DNA of 64,000 bases from Polystyrenella longa (GTDB lineage Bacteria > Planctomycetota > Planctomycetia > Planctomycetales > Planctomycetaceae), in the NCBI RefSeq assembly GCF_007750395.1, contig NZ_CP036281.1, positions 2,193,001 to 2,257,000 of the forward strand, in the 5' to 3' direction. The notes under the pieces were generated by a model, which saw only the letters and a program-made list of their open reading frames with translations, ran no database searches and was not told where the DNA came from. The translations under genes and the position numbers were made by a program. Shown piece after piece: positions 38,413-47,670 of the stretch (positions are counted from its first letter, which is position 1; every line of letters begins with the position of its first letter).

Positions 38413-39693
38413 TTAACCCACATATGCGGGCGTGTCACTGGGTACTCGTTTTCGGACATTCGAGAGCAGCATCCTATCAGCAGGTTCTGCTGGGATGCGC
38501 GTCATTGAGATCGAAAGGTTCTGAGCGGGTACCTCAAAGTCGACTTGATCCGCCATATAACGGACAGCGTCTCGCAGAAGTCGCCGTGTAATGAATTCTC
38601 CCGCACATCGGTGATTCTGATGATAATCCCCTCCCCCTTGTGGGATCATTGTGAACTTACGGTCAATATCACTTAAAAATCGGTCGGGGATAAAGTCATC
38701 TGGATTACTCCAGTAATGAGGATGGTGGGTCGTTCCGTATAGGTCGAGGAATACCCTTGTTTTAGCTGGGAACTCGTAACCATTCCACTCGAACGCAGAT
38801 CGGGTGCGGGCGGCAACCATGGGGAAAAAGGGATAGTATCGCCTCACTTCTTCACCAAACCGATCGGCTGCGTCGATATCAGAGTTTGCTTTTAGTTCTT
38901 GAAAAGCTTGTGGTTGAGTATGCATAGCGTGGACGGCGAACATAATCCAGCGCGCAATGGCGATGGTTGGTCGAATGATGTTTTGTAGATCGACACCAGC
39001 AACTTGCGCTGGCAACAGGTTGCCCTTCCTGTCCTGATGTTTTGCGAATACCCATAGTGCCGAATCTTCAGGGGGATTTAGTTTGCCCGCCCTGGTCTGT
39101 TCAATGAGTTGACCGGCCCAACGATCTCCTCTTTTACGAGCGCGCCGCGCTTTCCAGTGTCGTGGTCCGACTCCACCGGAGCCGTCGACCATCATCGCCA
39201 TATCCTGAGTGACCTTTTCCATATCCTGCTGAGTGGGGTCGATACCACACCATTCACAGATGGCATGACTGAGAACGTGATGCATCGCATCCAGTATCTC
39301 CACGCGATTCTGTGTTTCCCATTGCGCCGATTGTTGATCGAGATGTTTATGCATGTGCTGAGAGAGTTCGTCAATCCGTTCTTCCGACATTAACGACATC
39401 ATCATCTCTTTGCGTTGCCGATGGTCTGTGTCATCAAGCCCCTGTACTCCCCCTTTGCCGAAAAGAGTTTTCACTAAACGAACGGGACAGACACCTTTTC
39501 GTTCGAATCGAGTTTCGTCATAAAAGAGTTCCGCCGCTTTCGGACCTCTCAGGCAGATCGTTTTCTTACCGAAGAAACGAGTCTCAAAAATATTTGTTTC
39601 GAGCCGGTCACATTCATTGGGAATAAACTGGTACCCCGTTTGAATAAACTGGAAGGCAGAGTCAATACGATGGTTTGATGGAATCGCAGTCAT
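38413..39693 (-). CDS. Cytochrome P450, CYP152 peroxygenase-like
   Basis: 426 residues, soluble. The haem-ligand loop PQGGGDYHQNHRCAGE (Cys363) has the long GGGD..HRC form typical of the CYP152 fatty-acid peroxygenase family, and the I helix has IIRPTIAIA, where the Arg-Pro pair binds the fatty acid carboxylate in place of the usual acid-alcohol pair. Such enzymes use H2O2 to hydroxylate fatty acids at alpha or beta carbons. No redox partner gene is adjacent, which fits a peroxygenase. The ExxR motif is EEVRRY. Confidence 0.88.
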   Translation of the reverse strand: MTAIPSNHRIDSAFQFIQTGYQFIPNECDRLETNIFETRFFGKKTICLRGPKAAELFYDETRFERKGVCPVRLVKTLFGKGGVQGLDDTDHRQRKEMMMSLMSEERIDELSQHMHKHLDQQSAQWETQNRVEILDAMHHVLSHAICEWCGIDPTQQDMEKVTQDMAMMVDGSGGVGPRHWKARRARKRGDRWAGQLIEQTRAGKLNPPEDSALWVFAKHQDRKGNLLPAQVAGVDLQNIIRPTIAIARWIMFAVHAMHTQPQAFQELKANSDIDAADRFGEEVRRYYPFFPMVAARTRSAFEWNGYEFPAKTRVFLDLYGTTHHPHYWSNPDDFIPDRFLSDIDRKFTMIPQGGGDYHQNHRCAGEFITRRLLRDAVRYMADQVDFEVPAQNLSISMTRIPAEPADRMLLSNVRKRVPSDTPAYVG

Positions 39694-39921
39694 GAGAGAA
39701 CCCTCAGTGGTGGATTAAGAGTTGTCGAGTTCGCACCACGTAGAATTGTGTACGAATCTGGTTATCAGGATGTCAGAAAAGCATGGTTCGAGAAGAGAAC
39801 TTGATGAGCTACTTACCTGTGACTATTTCGCGAACCTTCCAGTGCCGAAGCAAAGAGTTTCGCTATAGGAAACGAATCCTCTACTCCAGCAACTGAAAGG
39901 GCTGAGGAGACCAAGGCAGGT

Positions 39922-40887
39922 CTATCTTTGTTCTGGTACAATACTCTGCATGACCTGCTCAGCAGATTCGCGATGTTGATTTATGATCTTGCTGGCATCA
40001 GCAATTGCTTTCTGCAAATCGCCAGTGGCGTGTTTCTCCAGAACGGACAAGGTGGCTGCCTGTTCCAGATGGTCCCCAACAAGCATGCCCACTAATGCAG
40101 CGTCAAATTCATAACCCTGACGAGCTCCCAAATCCTTTTTCGCATTGGCGATCAGTTGGTTGTTGATCTCCTGATGTACGCCGATCCATCGAGAAGAAGC
40201 CATATCAGAATCTGGTCCTTCAGGACGATTGACGACGACACGTTCCTGATCAGTAACATCATCTTCTCGAATAGGTCGATCTTCATTGATTCGATCGTTC
40301 CGTTCACGTTGGTTGGGTTGGTCGTTGGTCGCGATTCGTTCGGCACCCTTAAGGATGGTGGCGACACCTTCCTCAATCGTTTCAGCGGTCTTTTCTACAG
40401 GGCCATCGTTCCGATCTTCACGAAGTTCTCGCTTAGCCTGGTGACGCTCGATGCGTTTTTCTGCACGAGTAAGTCCAGTGTCTCGCACTCCCTCTTGATT
40501 GCGTTCTGAGGGCGTAGTAAATGTCATTTGTGATAAGGATTCCGACAGAGCCTGATGGTCTTGCAACAGAGTTTTTAATAATTCCTGAACTTCTGGGGTT
40601 TTCGTACGTTGCATTCCAAATTCGGCGATTTGCAGGGTGAACTGCTGATCTACCATCAACCAGTCTGCGATTTCACCGTTCATCGTTTGATCGGCGTTCG
40701 ACCTGCGATCAACAGGACGATTTTGTTCTCGATCAGTGACATTGACTTCAACGCCATTCGAGTCGACTTCGACTTCTGTGTTTGTGGGTGTTTCGGCGGC
40801 ATCTCGTTCTTGTGCAGATAGTGCGGGAAGCGTCAGAAAGGTGCCCATTGCGGCACAACCGAAAAGGGTAAGAGTGGTTTTGAACAT
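39922..40887 (-). CDS. Exported DUF4142-domain protein
   Basis: 321 residues from the ATG at 40887, chosen because AGGAGAACAGG lies directly upstream and a signal peptide (TLTLFGCAAMGTFLTLPALSA) follows; the frame is open to 41121. A DUF4142-like four-helix (ferritin-like) bundle is split: IADWLMVDQQFTLQIAEFG near the start and a second half near the C-terminus (VGDHLEQAATLSVLEKHA), separated by a charged Arg/Asp/Glu-rich linker of about 100 residues. DUF4142 proteins are secreted and stress-associated in other bacteria. A sigma-54-like sequence lies about 100 bases upstream. Confidence 0.8.
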   Translation of the reverse strand: MFKTTLTLFGCAAMGTFLTLPALSAQERDAAETPTNTEVEVDSNGVEVNVTDREQNRPVDRRSNADQTMNGEIADWLMVDQQFTLQIAEFGMQRTKTPEVQELLKTLLQDHQALSESLSQMTFTTPSERNQEGVRDTGLTRAEKRIERHQAKRELREDRNDGPVEKTAETIEEGVATILKGAERIATNDQPNQRERNDRINEDRPIREDDVTDQERVVVNRPEGPDSDMASSRWIGVHQEINNQLIANAKKDLGARQGYEFDAALVGMLVGDHLEQAATLSVLEKHATGDLQKAIADASKIINQHRESAEQVMQSIVPEQR

Positions 40888-41360
40888 ATCCTGTTCTCCT
40901 GGAAAAATAGTAATGCCTGGAAGTGTGTGGCAGCATCCGTTCTGTGACTCTCCTGAGTCGCATGGCTGACTTCCCTCATCACTCTTTACGCAATCGCCAT
41001 ACCATTTCTCGAGGGTCCAAAATGAAAAAACAGAGTCTCTTCGCGAAGAATTGAGAGTTGAAGTGCAATGGTCGAGTAGGTGAATCGCGAGAGTGAGGTG
41101 TACGAAAAACAGGGGTGACATCCGTGAAGTTGGACTGTGGTTCTAGGTGAAACACCCCAAGACCTGGCCGTTATAATCGTTACAGGCAATTCCTTTTTGC
41201 TTTCAAGTCAAACGAACGCTTGTCCAAATTGTTGATTATGAGCGTGTTGCCAAAATGCAACCTAGTCTTGAGCAGAAGTTGGGAAGTCGATGAATGCCTT
41301 GATGTTGAGACATTCAGAAAAAACCGAACAACGCACTACGTTTTTAGCGGAATTAATATA
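40888..41360. other. Intergenic region between divergent genes
   Basis: Contains a sigma-54-like element (40990-41004, minus strand). Upstream of the solute-binding protein no promoter was recognised. Confidence 0.4.
40990..41004 (-). promoter_or_regulatory. Weak sigma-54-like promoter upstream of the DUF4142 gene
   Basis: On the minus strand the sequence reads TGGTATGGCGATTGC. The GG and GC are ten bases apart and TTGC is perfect, but the -24 half has two changes from TGGCACG. It lies about 100 bases before the start codon. Confidence 0.4.
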
Positions 41361-42665
41361 ATGAAGACTAGAACAACTGAAACCAAAGTTGAGACGACAG
41401 GAAACAATAGTGTTACTCGTCGAACTTTTCTTAAGGCAGGCTGCGCGGGTACCGCTGGTTGGCTTATTTCTCCTCCGGTTGTCCATGCTTCTCGAAAAGA
41501 TTTTACGTTGCGGGTGTTGGGCACCAACATGACGTTGCAAGAGAAGATTCGACGTCAGGCTGAGAAAGACCTTGGTTTCAAGATTGCCTTTGAAGCTAAA
41601 GGAAGCTCCGGTGTTCTTCAAAAAGCATCAACTCGACCGGAGAGTTTTGACGTTTGTGAACAAGCAGCAAATAGCATCAATGTGTTGTGGCAGGCGAACG
41701 CTATTCAACCTCTCGACAAGCATCGTATTCGTCGATGGAAAGAAATCAGCCCTTTATGCAAGACGGGGCGATTAACACCGGAAATGAATATTGGGGCGGG
41801 TGACGCACCCCATAAATCGCTTTATGTACAAAATGATGGTCTCCTTGGAACTCAAGAGACAGATCAGGTCAGTGCTCTACCGCATGTCCATAACGTTGAT
41901 TCATTTGGCTATAACACCAATATCATCACGAATGATGAGTCCTCTGGAAATGAGAGTTGGGGCTGGCTGTTCGATGAAAGGTATCGTGGACGGGTTGGCC
42001 TGGTGAATAATCCGGCCATCGGTCTGCTGGATGCTGCACTGGCGGCCCAAGCTCAAGGTTTACTGCAATTTAAAGATATCGGAAATCTGACGCGGAACGA
42101 AATCGATAACCTTATTGAGCTGATGGTTGATTACAAACGTCGAGGCCAATTTAACGGGATCTGGAATTCGATATCACAGTCAGTCAGTTTTATGAAAACG
42201 GGCCGAGTAGTGATTGAAAGTATGTTTTCGCCCGCCGTATCGACCTTGAATGGCATGGGCATTCCCGTGCGATATGCTGCCCCCCGAGAAGGTTATAGGG
42301 GATGGCATGGGGTTTTATGCCTCTCTTCCAAAACAAATGAATATGTCCGTGATGCCGCTTACGACTATATGAACTGGTGGCTGGAAGGTTGGGCCGGAGC
42401 ACACATGGCTCGACAAGGATATTACATGTCTATTCCGGAACTAATTCGCGAGCATGTGAGACCGGTCGAATGGAACTATTGGTATGAGGGTCAAGTGGCA
42501 ACTCAGGATTTGCCCGGAGCCGATGGTCGCACTGCAGTACTCAAAGGGGACAGGCGATCTGGAGGATCCTACTACGACAGACTGAGCAATGTGGCAGTCT
42601 GGAATACAGTCATGGACAGTTATGAATATAGTCTTATCCGTTGGTACGAGTTTCTAACTGCATAA
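41361..42665 (+). CDS. Tat-exported extracellular solute-binding protein (PotD-like)
   Basis: 434 residues from the ATG at 41361. A twin-arginine signal is clear: TRRTFLKAG at about residues 19-27 then a weak hydrophobic core. The mature protein has the layout of spermidine/putrescine-type (class II) binding proteins: RVLGTNMTLQEKI at the start, FDVCEQAANSINVLW, and the hinge WGWLFDERYRGRVGLV. No ABC permease or ATPase gene is next to it. The next gene is a hybrid kinase with a large periplasmic domain, so the protein may act as a sensor subunit and not as a transporter part; that is inference. Confidence 0.85.
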   Translation: MKTRTTETKVETTGNNSVTRRTFLKAGCAGTAGWLISPPVVHASRKDFTLRVLGTNMTLQEKIRRQAEKDLGFKIAFEAKGSSGVLQKASTRPESFDVCEQAANSINVLWQANAIQPLDKHRIRRWKEISPLCKTGRLTPEMNIGAGDAPHKSLYVQNDGLLGTQETDQVSALPHVHNVDSFGYNTNIITNDESSGNESWGWLFDERYRGRVGLVNNPAIGLLDAALAAQAQGLLQFKDIGNLTRNEIDNLIELMVDYKRRGQFNGIWNSISQSVSFMKTGRVVIESMFSPAVSTLNGMGIPVRYAAPREGYRGWHGVLCLSSKTNEYVRDAAYDYMNWWLEGWAGAHMARQGYYMSIPELIREHVRPVEWNYWYEGQVATQDLPGADGRTAVLKGDRRSGGSYYDRLSNVAVWNTVMDSYEYSLIRWYEFLTA

Positions 42666-42879
42666 CTAAGAATGTTCGAAACTAAACTGAAAAATGTTAA
42701 GGCATTTGACAATCTCATCAATGGGATCAGTGTCTTTGAGTCGACGAATTGAAATGATCTGGGACATCGCCAGGTATTTCTTAAAAGGGCCAAATAATTA
42801 AACGCGTGTCTGAGTTAGTTCAATGCAGATAATGCGTATGACCATTTGGGGAAATCGTTCCGAGTAGAAATCAAAAGAT

Positions 42880-45330
42880 ATGCAATCTGAAAAAAAAGAA
42901 TTACTACAGAAACAACCACGAGTCTATTCCGTCGGTGCCAAAATTACACTGGGCTTTACCCTGGTCATGGTGTTGCATATCTCCATTGTCGTGATGAGCC
43001 ATTACGGTTTAAGTAATGCGCAGGGGAATCTGGAAAAATATAATGCCCTTCATGAAAAGGTGGAGATCTACAGCGAGATTGATCGTGTCGTCGGGGCGTT
43101 GCAGAAGAATGTGATGCTGTTTACCTTCACCGGCCACCGCGGTTCGGAGCGACGCGCAGCAGATTTGCAGGATGATCTTCAGTGGTTGCTTACCCAGGCG
43201 AAAATAACTCCGCTGAGTCATTCGGATCAGGACGCCATTGAAGCAATGCAGACACATTTGACCACCCATCGTGAAATCATGGAAGCGGTCGTTCTCGACC
43301 GGGGCCGCCGTCGTAGTATCTTGCAAGATAGTCTTGGCCAGCACAATCAAGAATTCGAAGCGGGAATGGAGTCCATATCTGAGCAACTGATGAATGTTGA
43401 ATCACTCTCTCCGATTAAAATCGCGTTCGATTCTGCACAACTGAATACGCTGAGGTATGTAAACGACCCTGACTCCATCCATGTTCGCACAGCCAAAATG
43501 CGTCTGGCTGAAACGCGCCAACTCTTGAAAAAGGTTCAGCGAGAGCATCGGACAGATTTAAACTTAAAAGCGGCACTTCAGAATACTCTAAAGGCGACAG
43601 AGGGTTATGAAGAAGCATTGATCCAGATGGTTCAGGCTACGCGAGGATATCTCCACCTAGTGAATGTGGTGTTAGCGGGTGAGTCGGAAGAATTTCGTTA
43701 CATCGCAAGTGAACTTCGTACCAAGAGTAGTCAGTATGTTGATGAGTTGGCGATTGTCATGAAGAGCGACAGTCAACACTTTCAGAAAATGAGTAACGTA
43801 TTTTCAATCATCACGATTCTATTGGGCATTCTTGCCGCCTGGATGATTAAACGGAATGTTGTGCCTCCGCTGAATGCGATTGCGAGTACATTCCGCGATC
43901 TAACGGAAGGTTACAAATGCGAAACAATACCGGCACTGGGACGGAAAGACGAACTGGGCAGCCTGGCGAAGGCGGCGCAAGTCTTTAAAGAACAAGCGAC
44001 TGAGACCGAACAATTATTGATTCAAGCTGAGAGAGCGCAAGAGGAACTGAATAACCTCAATCGGCAATTAGCCGATCAGAGTGCGCAAGAAAAACTGATG
44101 TCTGAGCAGGCTCAGGCGGCCACCGTCGCTAAAAGTGAATTCCTGGCAAACATGTCGCATGAGATTCGCACTCCGATGACGGCCATTCTCGGTTTCAATG
44201 AGATTCTTCTAGGCAGTTTAGAAATAAATGAAAACATTGAAGCCGCCAAAATTATTCAACGGAACGGGGATTTCCTGCTTTCGTTGATCAACGATATTCT
44301 CGACCTGTCCAAAATCGAAGCGGGTAAGTTGGAAGTGGAAAATATCCGCTGTGAACCCGTCGAATTGGTTGAAGATGTTATATCGCTGATGAAGATTCGA
44401 GATGAATCCAAAAACCTGGAGTTGGACTTGCAATTCGACGGGGCTGTTCCTCGGTTTATCCAGAGTGACCCTACGCGAATTCGTCAGATTCTGATCAACA
44501 TCGTGGGGAACGCACTTAAGTTCACAGAAACCGGTACTGTTACCATTCATCTTCGACAGTCAGAAAATGCTGCTGGCGATGCCCAATTGGAATTCAGCAT
44601 CGTGGATACCGGCATTGGTATAGCCGCTGAGAATTTAGGAAATGTCTTCATCCCATTTACACAGGCTGATGGTTCAACTACTCGCAAATTCGGTGGAACT
44701 GGATTGGGGCTGGCAATTTGTAAGCGATTAGTGGAACATCTCGGCGGTGAACTCGACGTGACGAGTGAGGTGGGCGAAGGAAGTATATTTACCTTCTCTG
44801 TGGCGACCGGTTCGCTTGCTGGTGTTCCAATGGTTCATCAACGAGAAGCAGTCCAATCAAATCAGCGAAGCCAGTCGAAAATGAAATGGAGTTCTGACGC
44901 CTTACAGGGGATGAAAATTCTTTTGGCAGAAGATGGTCCGGACAATCAGCGTTTGATTTCTTTCATTCTGCGGAAAGCGGGCGCCGAAGTTATCCTGGCA
45001 CCCAATGGTGAAATCGCCAGAGAACTTGCTCTGCAATCGACACGAGATGATGAAGATGAAATCGACGTCGTGCTGATGGATATGCAAATGCCTGTTCTCG
45101 ACGGGTATTCAGCGGCACGATTGCTGAGGGAGGCTGGCTATACTCGTCCGATTATTGCGTTAACTGCACATGCTATGAGCCATGATCGACAAAAATGTCT
45201 CGACGCTGGATGCGACGACTACACCATAAAACCGATCAACCGCGAAGAACTTATAGAACTTCTTGCTGGGTATTCATTGCAAACTAAACAGGTTGTCATT
45301 TCAACTGAAGCGGGCTCAAAGTCGTTGTAG
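42880..45330 (+). CDS. Hybrid sensor histidine kinase, TorS-like
   Basis: 816 residues. Transmembrane segments at about 22-42 and 308-326 enclose a roughly 260-residue helical periplasmic domain. HAMP follows (about 328-385), then a coiled coil, a HisKA domain with SHEIRTP (His427), an HATPase domain (about 530-650; [15 protein letters not shown]) and a C-terminal receiver (about 685-800) with Asp in VLMDMQMP. The layout recalls TorS, which reads a periplasmic binding protein. It lies 214 bases after the solute-binding protein gene. No Hpt or response regulator gene is adjacent. Confidence 0.93.
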   Translation: MQSEKKELLQKQPRVYSVGAKITLGFTLVMVLHISIVVMSHYGLSNAQGNLEKYNALHEKVEIYSEIDRVVGALQKNVMLFTFTGHRGSERRAADLQDDLQWLLTQAKITPLSHSDQDAIEAMQTHLTTHREIMEAVVLDRGRRRSILQDSLGQHNQEFEAGMESISEQLMNVESLSPIKIAFDSAQLNTLRYVNDPDSIHVRTAKMRLAETRQLLKKVQREHRTDLNLKAALQNTLKATEGYEEALIQMVQATRGYLHLVNVVLAGESEEFRYIASELRTKSSQYVDELAIVMKSDSQHFQKMSNVFSIITILLGILAAWMIKRNVVPPLNAIASTFRDLTEGYKCETIPALGRKDELGSLAKAAQVFKEQATETEQLLIQAERAQEELNNLNRQLADQSAQEKLMSEQAQAATVAKSEFLANMSHEIRTPMTAILGFNEILLGSLEINENIEAAKIIQRNGDFLLSLINDILDLSKIEAGKLEVENIRCEPVELVEDVISLMKIRDESKNLELDLQFDGAVPRFIQSDPTRIRQILINIVGNALKFTETGTVTIHLRQSENAAGDAQLEFSIVDTGIGIAAENLGNVFIPFTQADGSTTRKFGGTGLGLAICKRLVEHLGGELDVTSEVGEGSIFTFSVATGSLAGVPMVHQREAVQSNQRSQSKMKWSSDALQGMKILLAEDGPDNQRLISFILRKAGAEVILAPNGEIARELALQSTRDDEDEIDVVLMDMQMPVLDGYSAARLLREAGYTRPIIALTAHAMSHDRQKCLDAGCDDYTIKPINREELIELLAGYSLQTKQVVISTEAGSKSL

Positions 45331-45354
45331 TGTAAAGTGACCCATCTGAAATTT

Positions 45355-45391
45355 AAAAGGCCTGCTCTGCTGTCAGTAGAGCAGGCCTTTT
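45355..45391 (+). terminator. Strong terminator after the hybrid kinase gene
   Basis: A perfect 14-bp stem (AAAAGGCCTGCTCT with AGAGCAGGCCTTTT) and a nine-base loop, ending in TTTT-C-T, 24 bases after the stop. Confidence 0.93.
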
Positions 45392-45403
45392 CTGTTGGAT
45401 GGC

Positions 45404-45418
45404 CGGTACGTTAATTGC
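45404..45418 (+). promoter_or_regulatory. Weak sigma-54-like promoter upstream of the lipid kinase gene
   Basis: Reads CGGTACGTTAATTGC: GG and GC ten bases apart, ACG and TTGC intact, two changes in the -24 half. Predicted start of transcription would be near 45430, about 85 bases before the kinase ATG. Confidence 0.4.
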
Positions 45419-45515
45419 ATCCTGCTTACTGTGTTGGCAATATGACCTGTCTTGCTTAATCAAATGAGTTATCTGCTGCCAGAAGGGATTCTGGAAGCTT
45501 TTCGGATGAATTGAA

Positions 45516-46445
45516 ATGGACGATCAGCGATCAAAAAAAATCAAACGAATCTTCTTTGTGGTGAATAACAAGGCCGGGAATGCGGATGAGCAGGAATTGC
45601 GCGATCTCGTTGAAGACAAAATGACTAGCCAGGGAATTCAGTGTGAGTACTTTGTTCGAGAAGCCAAAGGGCAGAGTCGTCGCAAAGCGACACGAAAGGC
45701 GTTGGACGATGGATTTCAAGTGGTTATCGCTGTTGGGGGCGACGGGACCGTTTCGAAGGTAGCTGATGAACTGCAAGGTTCAGATGCGGAACTGGGGGTT
45801 GTACCCAATGGATCGGCGAATCTAATCGCGCGGGGATTACAGCTTCCCTTGGATATCGGGGAATCTCTCGACGTGATCAATGAGAGAGTAAATAAGAGAT
45901 GGTTAGATGGAATGCGGGTTGGTAAGAAAACTTATTTCTCCCATATCAGTCTTGGTGTTTATTCCCAGATAACTAAACGGGAAAACAAAGCTCACAAGAA
46001 AGTGATCGGCAAACTCGCTTATTTGTGGCCGTTGCTGAAAGAAATACGCCAACACCGCGCGTGGAAGTTCAAGATCGAAGCCCCCGAAATCAAAGAGACT
46101 CTCTCCGCCTCGTTGGTGATGGTGGCTAACGTGGGGAATTCTGGTTTTGGCGAAATGAAATGGGGAGAAGGGATCGAACCGGATGATGAGCATCTTGATC
46201 TGTGTCTGATTCGTGGTCGTGGTATCGGAGCGTATACAGAACTTGTTTGGAAAGCGATGCGAAAACATCCCGAAGAAACGAGCCATATCGATTTTTATAA
46301 AATCGGATCGAGTATCCGAATTAGTGCCGATTCCAATTTACCCGTTCGAGCGGACGGAGGCCTCATTGGGGAACATGATGTGGAAATAAAAGTAGTGAAA
46401 CGCGCAGTTCCGGTTATCGTTCCAGCAGTGGAAAAGGCCCAATAA
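45516..46445 (+). CDS. Diacylglycerol-kinase-family lipid kinase (YegS/DgkB-like)
   Basis: 309 residues. The N-terminal domain has the nucleotide motif VGGDGTVSKVA (about residues 70-80) after NNKAGN, and VPNGSANLIARGL follows; these define the DAGK catalytic fold. The C-terminal beta domain contains ANVGNSGFGEM. Such proteins phosphorylate diacylglycerol or a related lipid at the inner membrane face. Single gene after a terminator. Confidence 0.93.
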   Translation: MDDQRSKKIKRIFFVVNNKAGNADEQELRDLVEDKMTSQGIQCEYFVREAKGQSRRKATRKALDDGFQVVIAVGGDGTVSKVADELQGSDAELGVVPNGSANLIARGLQLPLDIGESLDVINERVNKRWLDGMRVGKKTYFSHISLGVYSQITKRENKAHKKVIGKLAYLWPLLKEIRQHRAWKFKIEAPEIKETLSASLVMVANVGNSGFGEMKWGEGIEPDDEHLDLCLIRGRGIGAYTELVWKAMRKHPEETSHIDFYKIGSSIRISADSNLPVRADGGLIGEHDVEIKVVKRAVPVIVPAVEKAQ

Positions 46446-46486
46446 AGAGACGTTCCCATCAGGTAATATGGAGGTTAACGATTCAG

Positions 46487-47371
46487 TTACCGCGACGATA
46501 TCTCTGTCGAATTCCAGTCTGAAATCTCTGGCTGGCAGTCGAGTGTTCTCAACGCTGGTTTGGGAAAGCGATACTGACTGACCTGGCAGAAACGGGCTGA
46601 TTTATCGAAGTAGAGCCAGTGGGTGATCTGAACTGTATGCTCATTAAGATCAATCACGTTAAACGAATTCTTTTCCCGCTCTCGTGCCCTGCCCCGACGG
46701 GAGGTGGATGTTCCACATTGCACGATAATCATCCCCCGTTCCAGGATTTCATTTCCGGCATAGACATCAAGCGAGTTCCCAATATAGGCCCGATGTAAAT
46801 GGCCTCCCAGAATGAGATCGACCTGAAGGCGGTTGAACCTGTCGAGGGCTCGTTTCGCTTTCGGCATGACGTCGCTCCCTTCGTAATCGGGAGCGGGGGC
46901 GAAGTGGTGATGGGCGACGACGATTCTCCAATCCGATTCTTCAGCGTCGTCCAACTCTTTCGCAGCGAAATCGAGCTGTTCACGCGAGATGCGACCATTT
47001 TTAATGGTTCGCAACGGCTTCGTTGAGTTCAGTCCGACGATGCGTACGCCGGGAAGTTGGAAAGAAACATCAAGGTCTTCGTTGATGTACTTCCGGTAGA
47101 AATCGTAAGGATTATTCAACCGTCCCAGAATATCGTAATACTTGGGGACATCGTGGTTCCCCGGAATTGTCAGTGTTGGAACATCTGGAAGTTGTTTAAG
47201 GAAATCATGAGCTGCTTGAAATTCTTCTTCACGGCAATTCTGCGTAAAGTCTCCACTAATGATGATGGCATCTGAATCCAGTTCGTGAGCCAGATCCGGG
47301 AGCAGGTTTCCTACCTTTTCCACGTAGGGTGGGCCAAAATGAAGATCAGAGAACTGGATCAAGCGAGTCAT
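46487..47371 (-). CDS. Calcineurin-like metallophosphoesterase
   Basis: 294 residues with all motifs of the dinuclear metal centre in order: SDLHFG (residues 8-13), GDFTQN, GNHD, HHH and GGHLH. The family includes cAMP phosphodiesterases (CpdA/Icc) and other phosphodiesterases; the GDFTQN form is close to the Icc type. Its ATG overlaps the stop of the small Rho-N-like gene by four bases (ATGA), so the two are translationally coupled. Confidence 0.93.
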   Translation of the reverse strand: MTRLIQFSDLHFGPPYVEKVGNLLPDLAHELDSDAIIISGDFTQNCREEEFQAAHDFLKQLPDVPTLTIPGNHDVPKYYDILGRLNNPYDFYRKYINEDLDVSFQLPGVRIVGLNSTKPLRTIKNGRISREQLDFAAKELDDAEESDWRIVVAHHHFAPAPDYEGSDVMPKAKRALDRFNRLQVDLILGGHLHRAYIGNSLDVYAGNEILERGMIIVQCGTSTSRRGRAREREKNSFNVIDLNEHTVQITHWLYFDKSARFCQVSQYRFPKPALRTLDCQPEISDWNSTEISSR

Positions 47372-47670
47372 GAGGATCGTTTTTCCCGTATAGCGTCGAT
47401 GAGTTCTAACTTTTTCATCTTACTGCGACCATCAATGTTTAATTCAGACGCAAGATTTCGCAGTTCTTCGACTGTTCGATCTTCTAATCGGGTATTGGGA
47501 TTTCCCGTGCCCTGAGTTTGAGAATTGGGTGTTCGTCCTTCTTCACGGCGAGTTTTGTTCACCGTCCTAGCGGCAACTTCTTTTGAACGTTCGAGGCTAC
47601 TTCCCCGATCCATTTTTGATTCTTTAATGTGCTCGTATTGTCGTTCATCTTTTTTAGACCAACTGGGCAT
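47368..47670 (-). CDS. Small Rho-N-terminal-like protein
   Basis: 100 residues, very hydrophilic and basic. The N-terminus WSKKDERQYEHIKES and the C-terminal RTVEELRNLASELNIDGR-type SAP/Rho-N motif (about residues 65-98) match small proteins often annotated plasmid stabilization or Rho termination factor N-terminal. Probably nucleic-acid binding. It overlaps the upstream YheT gene by 17 bases and the downstream phosphoesterase gene by four. Confidence 0.85.
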   Translation of the reverse strand: MPSWSKKDERQYEHIKESKMDRGSSLERSKEVAARTVNKTRREEGRTPNSQTQGTGNPNTRLEDRTVEELRNLASELNIDGRSKMKKLELIDAIREKRSS

